Shown: piece after piece, positions 18,998 to 30,284 of the stretch
How positions within the stretch are numbered: position 1 is the stretch's first letter
Layout: each line of letters begins with the position of its first letter
Source of the DNA: Hyphomicrobiales bacterium
GTDB lineage: Bacteria; Pseudomonadota; Alphaproteobacteria; Rhizobiales; Aestuariivirgaceae
DNA length: 64,000 bases
Reading direction: 5' to 3'
Assembly (NCBI GenBank): GCA_016185245.1
Contig: JACPNZ010000008.1
Coordinates: 43,086 to 107,085, forward strand
Program-made: the position numbers and the translations under genes
The notes under the pieces: model-generated
Databases searched by the model: none
Seen by the model: only the letters and a program-made list of their open reading frames with translations
What the model was told of the DNA's origin: nothing

Positions 18998-19489
18998 ATG
19001 TCGTTCTTCCGCGAAGCCGAAAGCTGGGTGCTGGTCGCCTTCCTGCTGTTCATTGCCCTCCTCGTCTACCTGAAGGTGCCGGCGATGGCGGCCAAGATGC
19101 TCGACGAGCGTTCGGCCCGGATCGCCAAGGAGCTCGACGAGGCCCGGAAGCTCCGCGAAGAGGCGGAGGCGCTGCTTGCCGCCTACGAGAAGAAGCGGGC
19201 CGAAGCCGAAAAGCTCGCCGCCGACATCGTCGCCCAGGCGCGAGCCGACGCCGTCGACTATGGGATCGAATCGCGCCGCAAGATGGGCGACATGCTCGAC
19301 CGTCTCACCAAACACGCCGAGCAGCAGATCGCCCAGGCCGAGGCGGCGGCGGTGAAGGAAGTGCGCAACGCGGTGATCGACGTGGCGGTGGCCGCGGCCG
19401 AAACGCTCACCGCCGACGCGGTCAAGGGTGCGAAGGGTGCCGCCCTCGTCGACCAGTCGATCGCCGCGGTCAAGTCGCGGCTCAACTGA
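18998..19489 (+). CDS. atpF: ATP synthase F0 subunit b
   Basis: A 163-residue stalk subunit with membrane helix SWVLVAFLLFIALLVYLKVP at the N-terminus and a charged coiled-coil helix after it. The start follows AGGAGGCACC. It is the last gene of the operon; the F1 genes (atpHAGDC) are not in the window, as expected for alphaproteobacteria where F0 and F1 operons are separate. Confidence 0.95.
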   Translation: MSFFREAESWVLVAFLLFIALLVYLKVPAMAAKMLDERSARIAKELDEARKLREEAEALLAAYEKKRAEAEKLAADIVAQARADAVDYGIESRRKMGDMLDRLTKHAEQQIAQAEAAAVKEVRNAVIDVAVAAAETLTADAVKGAKGAALVDQSIAAVKSRLN

Positions 19490-19502
19490 ACTCAATACCG
19501 AT

Positions 19503-19530
19503 GCCCGGCCATGGCGCCGGGCTTTCTCAT
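19503..19530 (+). terminator. Rho-independent terminator of the atp operon
   Basis: GCCCGGC at 19503-19509 pairs with GCCGGGC at 19516-19522 around a 6-base loop, then TTTCTCATTT. It begins 13 bases after the atpF stop and lies against the 3' end of the minus-strand toxin gene. Confidence 0.75.
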
Positions 19531-19531
19531 T

Positions 19532-19975
19532 TCAGGCACCGTTGTGGCATTCGCCGGTCCACGGGTTGAGAACGGGAACGCCGGTCACTTCCAGATGTTT
19601 GATGTCTCGCGAAGCGATTTGCATCCGATTGTGACGGGCTAGGGCGGCCAACAAGAGATCCGGCTCCGGGACCGTTCGCTTCTGTCGTGCAAGTGCCCCG
19701 CCGAGCAGCCGCCACTCAAACAATACGCCTTCGTCAACGCCCAGAATCCGTCCCGAGAAGACCGACCGGACTGATGTTTCCAGCCATGTTTCGAGTTGTG
19801 ACCTCGCGTCCGGATCGGTCTGCAATGCGATACCATAGCGAATTTCCGCGAAGGCAATCGTCGACAAGAAGATGTTTTCGCTTCCGGCCGCTCGCATCCA
19901 TTGCACGACTTTCGCATCCGGGCGCTTCTTGCGAAGTTCCGACACGACATTGGTATCAAGAAGCCAGCGACTCAA
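19532..19975 (-). CDS. VapC/FitB-like PIN-domain toxin
   Basis: A 147-residue PIN ribonuclease, the toxin of a type II toxin-antitoxin pair. The acidic catalytic residues are all present: Asp7 (LLDTNVVSE), Glu44 (AFAEIRYG), Asp106 (EPDLLLAALA) and Asp124 (ASRDIKHL). The C-terminal VPVLNPW motif is typical of the FitB/VapC group. The start overlaps the antitoxin stop by four bases (ATGA). Such toxins cut tRNA or rRNA when freed from the antitoxin. The target here is unknown. Confidence 0.93.
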   Translation of the reverse strand: MSRWLLDTNVVSELRKKRPDAKVVQWMRAAGSENIFLSTIAFAEIRYGIALQTDPDARSQLETWLETSVRSVFSGRILGVDEGVLFEWRLLGGALARQKRTVPEPDLLLAALARHNRMQIASRDIKHLEVTGVPVLNPWTGECHNGA

Positions 19976-20232
19976 AACTCGACATCCCGGAAGCCGCCAC
20001 GGGTTCGCAGCCGCGGAATTTCGAAGCCTTTCACCGGGCAGGCCTGGAAAGCGGTAAGGATGTCGTCGACCGACGGTCCCCGCGCCCGGGTATCGGACGC
20101 CGGAACAATATGGACGGCTTCCTTGCCATGGACGGTCACCACTTGGAGGCCATCGCTCTTCGCCTGGCGCACTAGCTGGCTGAATTTGGCCTTGGCCTCT
20201 TGAAGCGACCAGAAACGGCTGTGCTTGTTCAT
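19972..20232 (-). CDS. Phd/YefM-family antitoxin
   Basis: An 86-residue antitoxin starting at the ATG at 20232 with GGAG 8 bases upstream (a TTG at 20244 is in frame). The N-terminal half has the Phd/YefM DNA-binding fold pattern: FWSLQEAKAKFSQLVRQA then VVTVHGKEAVHIVPA. The C-terminal half is the likely toxin-binding tail. It precedes the PIN toxin with a 4-base overlap and its promoter carries a long palindrome, consistent with autorepression by the antitoxin-toxin complex. Confidence 0.92.
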   Translation of the reverse strand: MNKHSRFWSLQEAKAKFSQLVRQAKSDGLQVVTVHGKEAVHIVPASDTRARGPSVDDILTAFQACPVKGFEIPRLRTRGGFRDVEF

Positions 20233-20240
20233 GTAATTCT

Positions 20241-20285
20241 CCAATTCTGACTAGTCAGACTAGTCAGAATTGGCACTTCTGTCAA
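20241..20285 (-). promoter_or_regulatory. Toxin-antitoxin promoter and 33-bp palindromic operator
   Basis: Positions 20241-20256 and 20258-20273 are perfect 16-bp reverse complements around one central base at 20257. Each arm contains GACTAGTC, itself a palindrome (20249-20256 and 20258-20265). On the minus strand TTGACA (20285 to 20280) and TAGTCT (20262 to 20257) form a promoter with a 17-base spacer, so the -10 box is in the middle of the palindrome and the ribosome-binding site touches its downstream end. Confidence 0.8.
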
Positions 20286-20291
20286 ATCCCC

Positions 20292-23192
<2,901 letters not shown>

Positions 23193-23206
23193 CTCGATGC
23201 GTCCTC

Positions 23207-23575
23207 TCAGCCGGCCACGAATTTGTCATAGGCGGCCTTGTCCATCAGCTCGACGAGTTCGTTCCGGTCGGCGAGCTTCACCTTCATGAACCAGCCGTCG
23301 CCTTCGGCGCCGCGGTTGACCAGGCCCGGATCGCCCTCGAGTTCCTTGTTGACGGCGATGACTTCGCCGGAGACCGGCGCATAGACCTCGCTCGCCGCCT
23401 TGACGCTCTCGACTACGGCGGCGTCGCCGCCCTTCTTGACTTTCTTGCCGACCGCCGGCAGTTCGACGAACACCACGTCGCCCAATTGTTCCTGGGCATG
23501 CTCGGTGATGCCGATGGTGGCGGTATCGCCATCGACCTTCACCCATTCGTGGTCCTTGCTGTATTTGACGGTCAT
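23207..23575 (-). CDS. gcvH: Glycine cleavage system H protein
   Basis: The lipoyl carrier of the glycine cleavage system, 122 residues from the ATG at 23575 ([11 protein letters not shown]), which has TGAGGAGCAATCC before it. The lipoylation site is Lys59 in [14 protein letters not shown]. It lies between gcvT and gcvP. A longer frame to 23638 runs into gcvT and is not used. Confidence 0.97.
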   Translation of the reverse strand: MTVKYSKDHEWVKVDGDTATIGITEHAQEQLGDVVFVELPAVGKKVKKGGDAAVVESVKAASEVYAPVSGEVIAVNKELEGDPGLVNRGAEGDGWFMKVKLADRNELVELMDKAAYDKFVAG

Positions 23576-23585
23576 GGATTGCTCC

Positions 23586-24704
23586 TCAGCGTTTGAATGT
23601 GTTGGCGACGAAAGGCAGGGATACGACGGTCGTGGCAAGCGGCTTGTCGCGAACGATCAAATTGACTTTTGTTCCGGGTACGGACGATCCTGCCGCGACA
23701 TAACCCATGGCGACGGGGCCGTTGACGGTGGGGCCGAAGCCGCCCGATGTCACTTTGCCGATCGGGCGGCCGGCGAGATCGATGATTGCCGTCCCCTCGC
23801 GGGCCGGCGCCCGGCCCTCGGGCTTCAAGCCGACGCGCTTGCGCGAAACCCCGCTCTTCAATTCACGCAGCACGCGGGTCTCACCAATAAATCCGCCTTC
23901 GCTCCGCCGCCGCTTGCCGATCGACCAGACGAGGCCCGCTTCCACCGGGCTCGTCGTCTCGTCGATGTCGTGACCATAGAGGCACAAGCCCGCTTCCAGT
24001 CGCAGGGAATCGCGGGCGCCCAGCCCCACCGGCTTCACCGCTGGATCGGCCAGCAGCAGGTTCCACAGCCCGACGACGTCGTTCTCCGCCACCGATATTT
24101 CGAAGCCGTCCTCGCCGGTATAGCCGGAGCGCGACACCTGGGCCTCGATGCCGGCAAGGCGCAGGGCACCGTAATGCATGAACTTGAGACCGCGCACCTC
24201 GGGAGCGAAATTCGCCAGCACGTCCTCGGCCTTCGGACCTTGCAGCGCCAGGAGCGCCAGCCCGTCCGCGCGGCGCAGCGCGATCCCTCGCGGCAGATGC
24301 CGGGTGATCCAAGCGAAATCATGCTCTTTCCGGGCGGCATTCACCACCACGTAGAGCGAGCCCTCCTGGCCTGAGCGGGTGATCATTAGATCGTCGAGAA
24401 TGCCACCGTCCTCGGCCAGCAATTGCGAATAGCGCTGCTGATGGGGCGCCAGCCCCAGGACATCGGCCGGCACCAGGCGCTCCATGGCGCGGGCCACGGT
24501 TTCGAAATCGGGCCCATCGACGAGGCATTGTCCCATGTGGGAAACATCGAACAGGCCGGCACTCGCCCGGGTCCAGTTGTGCTCGGTCAGAATGCCGGCC
24601 GGATACTGCACCGGCATGTCGTAACCGGCGAACGGCACCAGGCGGGCGCCAAGCGCCACATGGGCCGCGTAGAGGGGGGTTCGTCGTGGAGCGGCATCGC
24701 TCAT
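23586..24704 (-). CDS. gcvT: Glycine cleavage system T protein (aminomethyltransferase)
   Basis: Transfers the methylene group from aminomethyl-GcvH to tetrahydrofolate and releases ammonia; 372 residues from the ATG at 24704 with GGAG upstream. Recognisable segments are [28 protein letters not shown], the [10 protein letters not shown] folate-region motif and the [17 protein letters not shown] block. It is first in the operon, preceded by a glycine riboswitch. Confidence 0.97.
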   Translation of the reverse strand: MSDAAPRRTPLYAAHVALGARLVPFAGYDMPVQYPAGILTEHNWTRASAGLFDVSHMGQCLVDGPDFETVARAMERLVPADVLGLAPHQQRYSQLLAEDGGILDDLMITRSGQEGSLYVVVNAARKEHDFAWITRHLPRGIALRRADGLALLALQGPKAEDVLANFAPEVRGLKFMHYGALRLAGIEAQVSRSGYTGEDGFEISVAENDVVGLWNLLLADPAVKPVGLGARDSLRLEAGLCLYGHDIDETTSPVEAGLVWSIGKRRRSEGGFIGETRVLRELKSGVSRKRVGLKPEGRAPAREGTAIIDLAGRPIGKVTSGGFGPTVNGPVAMGYVAAGSSVPGTKVNLIVRDKPLATTVVSLPFVANTFKR

Positions 24705-24752
24705 CTGGGTCTCCGGACATGGATTGGCGAGACCCGACATGTGTCTGGCCTG

Positions 24753-24945
24753 CCCCCTCTGTCTGAGACCTGAGAGATTTCATCCGAACCGTCGCTCCGA
24801 CACGGCCGGACTTCGCTCCTTCGGTGAGTTGCCCCGAAGCGGGGCCCCTGCTCTCCAGAGTTCATTCTGCCTGGCGGTCCTTTTGCCTGAGAGTTTCCGG
24901 GGCGGTTGCTCCTTCGGCGCCGGTTTCCCGGCCTCTCCCGCGCGC
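24753..24945 (-). ncRNA. Tandem glycine riboswitch
   Basis: On the minus strand the leader of gcvT contains two consecutive glycine aptamers. The 5' aptamer (about 24941 to 24871) has GCGGGAGAGGC, CGCCGAAGGAGCAA and GAAACTCTCAGGCAAAAGGACC. The 3' aptamer (about 24858 to 24753) has TCTGGAGAGC, CACCGAAGGAGCGA and AAATCTCTCAGGTCTCAGACAG. Both show the hallmark GCCGAAGGAGC-like and CTCTCAGG-like cores. Glycine binding normally switches the operon on. The linker between aptamers is short, as in known tandem types. Confidence 0.92.
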
Positions 24946-24967
24946 GGCAGTACGCTGAACTGGGGCG

Positions 24968-24995
24968 ACCATAGGCGCGCGGCGAATTTAGTCAA
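24968..24995 (-). promoter_or_regulatory. Promoter candidate for the riboswitch-gcvTHP transcript
   Basis: On the minus strand TTGACT (24995 to 24990), a 16-base spacer and TATGGT (24973 to 24968) lie 23 bases before the first aptamer. The same -10 sequence is found at the atp promoter. Confidence 0.55.
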
Positions 24996-25331
24996 GGGCG
25001 GGTGCCGGCCGACCGAAACATTGTGTACCAGCATTTAATTATATTTAATTCGGCCGATGGAAGCCGGACAACTGACGCTACGCCAGCGGCGGCGGCAGGC
25101 CTCGGATCAATCCCCGAATCTCATTGCAACCCTTTGAAACAGCGTATTAAACGGCCGAATGCCGGAACATCCACGGCAACCAGCGCCAACCCCGCATAGC
25201 CCCCGGCCGAGATAAATTCATTGCTTGCTTACATTCTGCTTACAGGGGCCGTCACCGGTCCATCAGCGGCCCGGTGCAGGATGGCGGCGATCGAGAGACA
25301 ATCTTGCCTCTTCGCAATGGGAGTAAGAAAA
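24996..25331. other. Intergenic region, no gene seen
   Basis: About 336 bases between the gcv promoter and the next plus-strand gene. It has an AT-rich patch around 25030-25052 (TTTAATTATATTTAATT) that may belong to a promoter. Two frames of 60-odd codons begin here (25002 and 25221) but have no recognisable protein or ribosome-binding site. Nothing else supported. Confidence 0.6.
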
Positions 25332-25682
25332 ATGCGTTTTACCACTTCGCTGATGGCCCTGCTGCTCGGCGCCGGCATCTATGCGGCAAGCCCGGCCCTG
25401 TCCGAAATCCAAATGCTGGCTGCCACGTCGGCCTTCGCCAGCGACAGCCAGGACAAGGCATCGCATGAAAGCGGCGGGAACGACAGCGCCGGCCGCCAGG
25501 ACAACACCGCGTCGGACAAGCCGGCCAGCCATGGCAGCGATACCGCCGGTACCACCGACTCGAGCAAGGACAGTACTGGCGATTCGTCCGGCAGCGACAG
25601 CTCCAGCTCCGACTCTTCGGGCAGTTCCAACTCTCCAGATATCATCGAACCGTCTGGCCACGAGACCACCAGCCTCTACTGA
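25332..25682 (+). CDS. Secreted Ser/Asp/Gly-rich low-complexity protein
   Basis: A 116-residue protein. The start at 25332 begins MRFTTSLMALLLGAGIYAAS, a signal peptide with a likely cut near the second Ala-Ser. From about residue 37 it is almost entirely polar: runs of SD, SSS, DSSGSD and GSS, very acidic and probably disordered in the periplasm or outside the cell. The upstream in-frame ATG at 25221 would put the hydrophobic core too deep. No family recognised. It converges on the deaminase gene. Calcium binding by the acidic repeats is possible but unsupported. Confidence 0.6.
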   Translation: MRFTTSLMALLLGAGIYAASPALSEIQMLAATSAFASDSQDKASHESGGNDSAGRQDNTASDKPASHGSDTAGTTDSSKDSTGDSSGSDSSSSDSSGSSNSPDIIEPSGHETTSLY

Positions 25683-25695
25683 GACGGCCGCGACG

Positions 25696-26712
25696 CTACG
25701 AATGCCAATCAGCCAATGCCGAGGTGAGGCGCCTCTTCACGTCGGCATTGGCAAAACTCGCGTCGATGGAGGTTCGGGCCACTTCGCGCACGATCTCGTC
25801 GCTCCAACCGAAGGCCGCCGACGCCAGCCCATATTCGGCCGGTAGATTGGTGGCGAGAAGGCTCGGATCGTCGGTGTTAACCGAAACCCGCACCCCCGCC
25901 CGGCGCAGCCGATCGATGGGGTGAGCTTCGATCGAAGGATAGACCTTGAGCGTCAGGTTCGAGGTGGGACAGATGCCGAGCGGAATGCCACGCTCGACGA
26001 GAAGTGCTACCACGGCATCATCCTCGATCGCCCGCACGCCATGGTCGATGCGGTCCGCACCCAGGAGCTCGACGGCATCGCGAACCCCTTCGGGGCCGCT
26101 CGATTCACCGGCATGAACCGTGCGCTTGAGGCCGGCGGCTCCCGCCCGGCGAAACGCGTCGGCAAAACGGGGACCGGTGCGGCCGGCCGCCGCCTCGTTA
26201 CCGTCGACCGATAGGGCGACCACCCGCGGATGACGCCAGGCCACGAGATTTTTAACAAGTTCCACCGCCTCATCGGCGCTTTGGGTGCGGAGCAGGCTGA
26301 TGCACAGTCCAACCGGCGGAAGCCCGTCTTGCTCGGCGTCGCTGAATCCCGCATCGAGCGCCTCGATCAGCGCTCTGGTCCGGCCACGCCAATGGGCCCA
26401 GTGGGTGGGATTGATGATCAGGTCGGCATAGCCGGTGCCGTCCGCCGCCAGCCGCCGGCAAAATCCATAGGCCATTTCGGCCAGGCGATCGGCGGTACTG
26501 GCGAGGCCGCAAGCCCAGTCGAGAAACTCGAGGAAATCGGCGAGGCCCTTGAAAGAAAAGAGCTGGTCGCGCGGCCGTGGCATGGCAACCCTGGCCTGCC
26601 TGGCCCAATTCTCCAGCGTGGCCGGTTCGAAACAGCCCTCGAGATGGACGTGCACCTCCGCCTTGGGAAGTCTGCGCAAGGGTTCGCCGCCACTTGTACC
26701 GTCTTGCCGCAT
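25696..26712 (-). CDS. Adenosine deaminase family protein
   Basis: A 338-residue zinc hydrolase from the ATG at 26712 (MRQDGTSGG), which has GAGGAG 8 bases before it; an ATG at 26748 is in frame. The metal ligands are visible: HVHLEG at the N-terminus, HAGE in TVHAGESSGPEG, a DHG motif and NTDDPSL. The family deaminates adenosine or adenine; the purine-specific choice cannot be made by eye. It is divergent from ispH. Confidence 0.88.
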   Translation of the reverse strand: MRQDGTSGGEPLRRLPKAEVHVHLEGCFEPATLENWARQARVAMPRPRDQLFSFKGLADFLEFLDWACGLASTADRLAEMAYGFCRRLAADGTGYADLIINPTHWAHWRGRTRALIEALDAGFSDAEQDGLPPVGLCISLLRTQSADEAVELVKNLVAWRHPRVVALSVDGNEAAAGRTGPRFADAFRRAGAAGLKRTVHAGESSGPEGVRDAVELLGADRIDHGVRAIEDDAVVALLVERGIPLGICPTSNLTLKVYPSIEAHPIDRLRRAGVRVSVNTDDPSLLATNLPAEYGLASAAFGWSDEIVREVARTSIDASFANADVKRRLTSALADWHS

Positions 26713-26824
26713 CGCCCTTGCTCCTCGTTTGATGGCTTCCCCTATCATGCGGGGACCGCTCTAAAAAGCAGACTATCGGCAACTCTCCGTGCGCGGAATT
26801 CGCACCATCTGATCTTGCCTTCGC

Positions 26825-26853
26825 TTGACTTTCGTTACCCCCTCTCGCATCTA
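26825..26853 (+). promoter_or_regulatory. Weak promoter candidate just before ispH
   Basis: TTGACT at 26825-26830, 17 bases, CATCTA at 26848-26853. The predicted start of transcription would be within a few bases of the ispH ATG at 26861, so a leaderless or very short-leader mRNA is possible; no ribosome-binding site is visible before that ATG. Confidence 0.35.
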
Positions 26854-26860
26854 GCCTCGC

Positions 26861-27823
26861 ATGGACCTTCCGCCTCTCACCATCCTCTTGGCGGCACCGC
26901 GCGGCTTCTGCGCCGGAGTGGTGCGGGCGATCGATATTGTCGAGCGGGCGCTGGCGCTTTATGGGGCACCCGTCTACGTGCGCCACGAAATCGTCCACAA
27001 TAAATATGTAGTCGACGATCTCAAGGCCAAGGGAGCGGTGTTCGTCGACGAGCTTGACGAAATTCCCGATGGCGACCGGCCGGTTGTGTTCTCGGCCCAT
27101 GGCGTGCCCAAGGCGGTGCCGGCGGAAGCCACGCGCCGCGCCCTTTTCCAGATCGACGCCACCTGTCCCCTCGTTACCAAGGTCCACATGGAGGCGAGCC
27201 GCCACCACGCCGAAGGCCTGCGGATCATCCTCATCGGCCATCGCGGCCACCCGGAAGTGATCGGCACCATGGGGCAACTGCCGGAGGGCGCGGTCACCCT
27301 GATCGAGACCGTGGCGGAAGCCGAGGCGCTCACCGTCAGCGATCCCGACAAGCTCGCCTATGTCACCCAGACGACCCTGTCGGTCGACGATACGCGCGAC
27401 GTGATCGCCGCCCTGCAGCGGCGGTTTCCGGCGATCCGCGGGCCCTACAAGGAAGATATCTGCTATGCCACCACCAACCGCCAGGAGGCGGTGAAGGCGA
27501 TCGCCCCCAAGATCGATCTGTTGCTGGTGGTCGGCGCCCCCAATTCGTCCAATTCCAAGCGCCTGGTCGAAGTCGGCCTGAACAGCGGCGGCGCCCGGGC
27601 GCTGCTGGTGCAGCGCGCTGCCGATCTCGACTGGAGCGCCCTTGCAGGACTTCGCCGCATCGGCCTCACCGCCGGAGCTTCGGCACCCGAGGTGCTGGTC
27701 AACGAGATCGTCGAGGCCTTCCGCCCCCACTATGATGTGACGGTCGAGAAGGTGACTCTCCGCCAGGAGAACGTCTCGTTCAAATTGCCGCGGGGCCTCC
27801 GCGAGGCTTCAACCGCCGCATGA
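26861..27823 (+). CDS. ispH: 4-hydroxy-3-methylbut-2-enyl diphosphate reductase
   Basis: The last enzyme of the MEP pathway, making IPP and DMAPP with a [4Fe-4S] cluster; 320 residues. The three cluster cysteines are in [12 protein letters not shown] (Cys17), [11 protein letters not shown] and [11 protein letters not shown], and the HEIVHN, HGVP and histidine-containing GHRGHPE segments are present. No clear ribosome-binding site precedes the ATG. The stop overlaps rnhA by four bases (ATGA). In related genomes thrB usually lies between the two; here it does not. Confidence 0.97.
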   Translation: MDLPPLTILLAAPRGFCAGVVRAIDIVERALALYGAPVYVRHEIVHNKYVVDDLKAKGAVFVDELDEIPDGDRPVVFSAHGVPKAVPAEATRRALFQIDATCPLVTKVHMEASRHHAEGLRIILIGHRGHPEVIGTMGQLPEGAVTLIETVAEAEALTVSDPDKLAYVTQTTLSVDDTRDVIAALQRRFPAIRGPYKEDICYATTNRQEAVKAIAPKIDLLLVVGAPNSSNSKRLVEVGLNSGGARALLVQRAADLDWSALAGLRRIGLTAGASAPEVLVNEIVEAFRPHYDVTVEKVTLRQENVSFKLPRGLREASTAA

Positions 27824-28275
27824 GCGAGGCCAAGGTCATTGCCCACACCGACGGCGCCTGCTCGGGCAATCCCGGCCCCGGCGGCTGGGGCGTCATCCTC
27901 GACTACAACGGAACCCGCAAGGAATTATCGGGCGGCGAGGCGATGACCACCAACAACCGCATGGAGCTGATGGCGGCGATCACCGCACTCGAGACGCTGA
28001 CCCGTCCCTGCGCCGTCGAAATGCATGTCGATTCGCAATACGTGAAGGACGGCATCACCAAGTGGATCCACGGCTGGAAGCGCAACGGCTGGAAGACCGC
28101 GACCAAGAAACCGGTGAAGAACGCCGAGCTGTGGCAGCGCCTCGAAGCCGCTCTGCATCGCCACAAAGTCTCGTGGCACTGGGTCAAGGGCCATGCCGGC
28201 CACGACGGCAACGAACGTGCCGACGAGCTGGCCCGCGAAGGCATGGAGCCGTTCCGGCGGCACCGGCGGCGGTGA
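27820..28275 (+). CDS. rnhA: Ribonuclease HI
   Basis: Cuts RNA in RNA-DNA hybrids; 151 residues. The DEDD catalytic residues are Asp11 ([11 protein letters not shown]), Glu49 (NNRMEL), Asp71 (VDSQYV) and Asp135 (NERADELA). The basic handle region ([20 protein letters not shown]) is complete. It overlaps the end of ispH by four bases, implying coupled translation, and converges on the peroxiredoxin gene with seven bases between stops. Confidence 0.97.
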   Translation: MSEAKVIAHTDGACSGNPGPGGWGVILDYNGTRKELSGGEAMTTNNRMELMAAITALETLTRPCAVEMHVDSQYVKDGITKWIHGWKRNGWKTATKKPVKNAELWQRLEAALHRHKVSWHWVKGHAGHDGNERADELAREGMEPFRRHRRR

Positions 28276-28282
28276 GGAGCCG

Positions 28283-28765
28283 CTACAATTGCGCCAATAT
28301 CGTCTCGGCCCCCGAGACATTGATCCCCGGCTTGTCCTCGACATTGAGGGTCTTCACCACGCCGTCCTCAACGATCATCGAGTAGCGCCGCGAGCGCTCG
28401 CCCATGCCGGCCTCACGGCGGTCGACATTGAGGCCCAAAGCCCTGGCGAAATCGCCGTTGCCGTCGGCCAGCATCAGGATCTTGCCGTCGGCCCCCGTGG
28501 CCTTGCCCCAGGCGGTCATCACATGGTGATCATTGACCGCGGTGCAGGCGATGGTGTCGACGCCCCGGGCCTTGATCGCGGCGGCCTGGCGCACGAAGCC
28601 CGGCATGTGATTGTTGCTGCAGGTCGGCGTAAACGCGCCGGGCACGGCGAACAGCACCACCTTGCGGCCGGCGAAAAGCACATCGGTCGAAAGCTTCTGC
28701 TGGCCGTCGCCGGTCATCATGGTGAATTCCGCGGCGGGCAGACGGTCGCCTGGCTTGATGGTCAT
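28283..28765 (-). CDS. Peroxiredoxin, Prx5/AhpE-type
   Basis: A 160-residue thiol peroxidase. The peroxidatic Cys49 lies in PGAFTPTCSNNHMPGF, the Prx5 form of the PxxxTxxC motif; a second Cys74 in DTIACTAVND may resolve the sulfenic acid. It reduces hydrogen or alkyl peroxides with a glutaredoxin or thioredoxin donor. Neighbourhood with rnhA is shared with other Hyphomicrobiales. Confidence 0.93.
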   Translation of the reverse strand: MTIKPGDRLPAAEFTMMTGDGQQKLSTDVLFAGRKVVLFAVPGAFTPTCSNNHMPGFVRQAAAIKARGVDTIACTAVNDHHVMTAWGKATGADGKILMLADGNGDFARALGLNVDRREAGMGERSRRYSMIVEDGVVKTLNVEDKPGINVSGAETILAQL

Positions 28766-28792
28766 GGTGTCGTTCCCCGTTGTCAGTCTCGA

Positions 28793-29557
28793 CTATCCGA
28801 CTTTCACCGTCTGGTCGATGGCGCCGGTGGCGGTCACCACGGTAAAGCGCAGCGGCGCGCGGCGAAGCGTTTCGATATCTTTCACATTGTCCACGGCAAT
28901 GGTGGCGGCCAGCCCGCCTTCCGCCAGTAGCGGAGCGTTGAAATAGAGCCCTTCGGCGCCCTCGACGAAAATGTCGCTGGCGGGTTCGGCAAGGGTGACG
29001 GCCAGCGCCGGCTTGCCGGCCGCCAGCGCCGCCCCGCTGACGATGGTGCCAGGTAACGGAACGCGGGCCAGCCAGCCGCCGATAATGTCGTCGTCGGGGC
29101 TATCGGCCGTCGCCTCAAGAAGATCGAGGCTGGCGGCGGCGGTTACCGGAATGCACACTTCCCGGCAGGCGGCGAGGCGCAATTCGAGGCCGAGGGTTCC
29201 CTCGCGCGGCGGCTCGGCGGCCATGACCCGCACCGGAAACACCACTTCGCGCTTGTAGCCCAGCGACTCGCCCGAGGCATCGCGGAACCGGCTTGGAACC
29301 GGATAGAGCACCTCGACACTGGAGAATGCTTCCGCGCCGGTCCAGCGGAACTCCGGCGGAATGCCCGAATCGCCGGGCACCCGCCAATAGGTCTTCCAGC
29401 CGTCGTCGAGGCCGATGCGCACGCCGAGGAGCCAGTAGCGGCCATGGTTCGCCCCGCCCAGCAGGTCGACCCGCCAGGGGCTGGCATTCTGGGCGCGGGC
29501 GGCGGCCCCGGAAAGGACCAAGCCTGCCGCACCGGCAATCAGGGTTCTGCGTTTCAT
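28793..29557 (-). CDS. Periplasmic DsbD N-terminal-domain protein
   Basis: A 254-residue exported protein. MKRRTLIAGAAGLVLSG is a signal peptide with an RR pair, possibly Tat-type. The mature part matches the N-terminal domain of thiol:disulfide interchange protein DsbD, including the WRVPGDSGIPPEF segment and the redox pair Cys131/Cys135 in AACREVCIP. It lacks the membrane and thioredoxin domains, so it depends on a separate electron donor such as a CcdA-like protein. Its role is likely reduction of periplasmic thiols. It is 27 bases upstream of the peroxiredoxin start on the same strand. Confidence 0.85.
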   Translation of the reverse strand: MKRRTLIAGAAGLVLSGAAARAQNASPWRVDLLGGANHGRYWLLGVRIGLDDGWKTYWRVPGDSGIPPEFRWTGAEAFSSVEVLYPVPSRFRDASGESLGYKREVVFPVRVMAAEPPREGTLGLELRLAACREVCIPVTAAASLDLLEATADSPDDDIIGGWLARVPLPGTIVSGAALAAGKPALAVTLAEPASDIFVEGAEGLYFNAPLLAEGGLAATIAVDNVKDIETLRRAPLRFTVVTATGAIDQTVKVG

Positions 29558-29675
29558 CTTTCCTATATGTACCAGCGCGGCTCAATCGCCAATCACGATG
29601 CCGTCAGCATGGCGCGGCTGTACGATGGGGCCGATCCGCGTTAGGCTGCGGCGTCGAAGCTCCAGGGAACAACCT

Positions 29676-30263
29676 ATGAAGCCAGGACCCTATCTCGACG
29701 GCCAGATGCTGATCGCCATGCCCGGCATGAGCGATCCGCGTTTCGATCATTCGCTGATCTATCTGTGCGTCCATTCCGAGGGTGGTGCGATGGGCATCAT
29801 CGTCAACAAGCTGGCGCCGATGATGACCTTCGCCGATCTCGTCTCGCGGCTCGACATCACGCCGGGCATCGCCGCCGCCGAAGGGGCCGAGGACGTTTTC
29901 GGCATGCCGGTGCAGTTCGGCGGGCCGGTGGAGCCCGGCCGCGGCTTCGTGCTGCACACCTCCGATTATTTTTCGCCGGAGTCGAGCCTGCCGGTGTCGG
30001 AGCGGGTGGCACTGACCGCCACCCTCGACATCCTGCGCGCCATGGCGACCGGCCAGGGGCCGCATCGGGCCTTGCTGGCGCTCGGCTATTCGGGCTGGGC
30101 ACCGGGCCAGCTCGAAAGCGAGATCCAGCGCAACGGCTGGCTCAACTGCGAGGCCGACGAGGAGCTGCTCTTCGGCGCCTCCCAGGACGAGAAATACGAG
30201 CGTGCGCTGCGCAAGATCGGCGTCGATCCGGCGATGCTGTCGAGCGACGCCGGCCACGGGTAG
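29676..30263 (+). CDS. YqgE/AlgH family protein
   Basis: A 195-residue protein from the ATG at 29676 (MKPGPYLDGQMLIAMPGM), preceded by AGGGAACAACCT. The family pattern is clear: PGMSDPRFDHSLIYLCVHSEGGAMGIIVNK and later GGPVEPGRGFVLH and GYSGWAPGQLESEIQRNGWL. AlgH/YqgE proteins are widespread; their biochemical role is not known and early reports tie AlgH to alginate regulation in Pseudomonas. It converges on the large GGDEF-EAL gene. Confidence 0.94.
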   Translation: MKPGPYLDGQMLIAMPGMSDPRFDHSLIYLCVHSEGGAMGIIVNKLAPMMTFADLVSRLDITPGIAAAEGAEDVFGMPVQFGGPVEPGRGFVLHTSDYFSPESSLPVSERVALTATLDILRAMATGQGPHRALLALGYSGWAPGQLESEIQRNGWLNCEADEELLFGASQDEKYERALRKIGVDPAMLSSDAGHG

Positions 30264-30284
30264 CAATCGGCAGGCGCCGCGGCC

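Noticed and set aside
25002..25199. 65-codon plus frame in the gap after the riboswitch
   Set aside because: No ribosome-binding site, no recognisable protein, and the composition does not match coding sequence.
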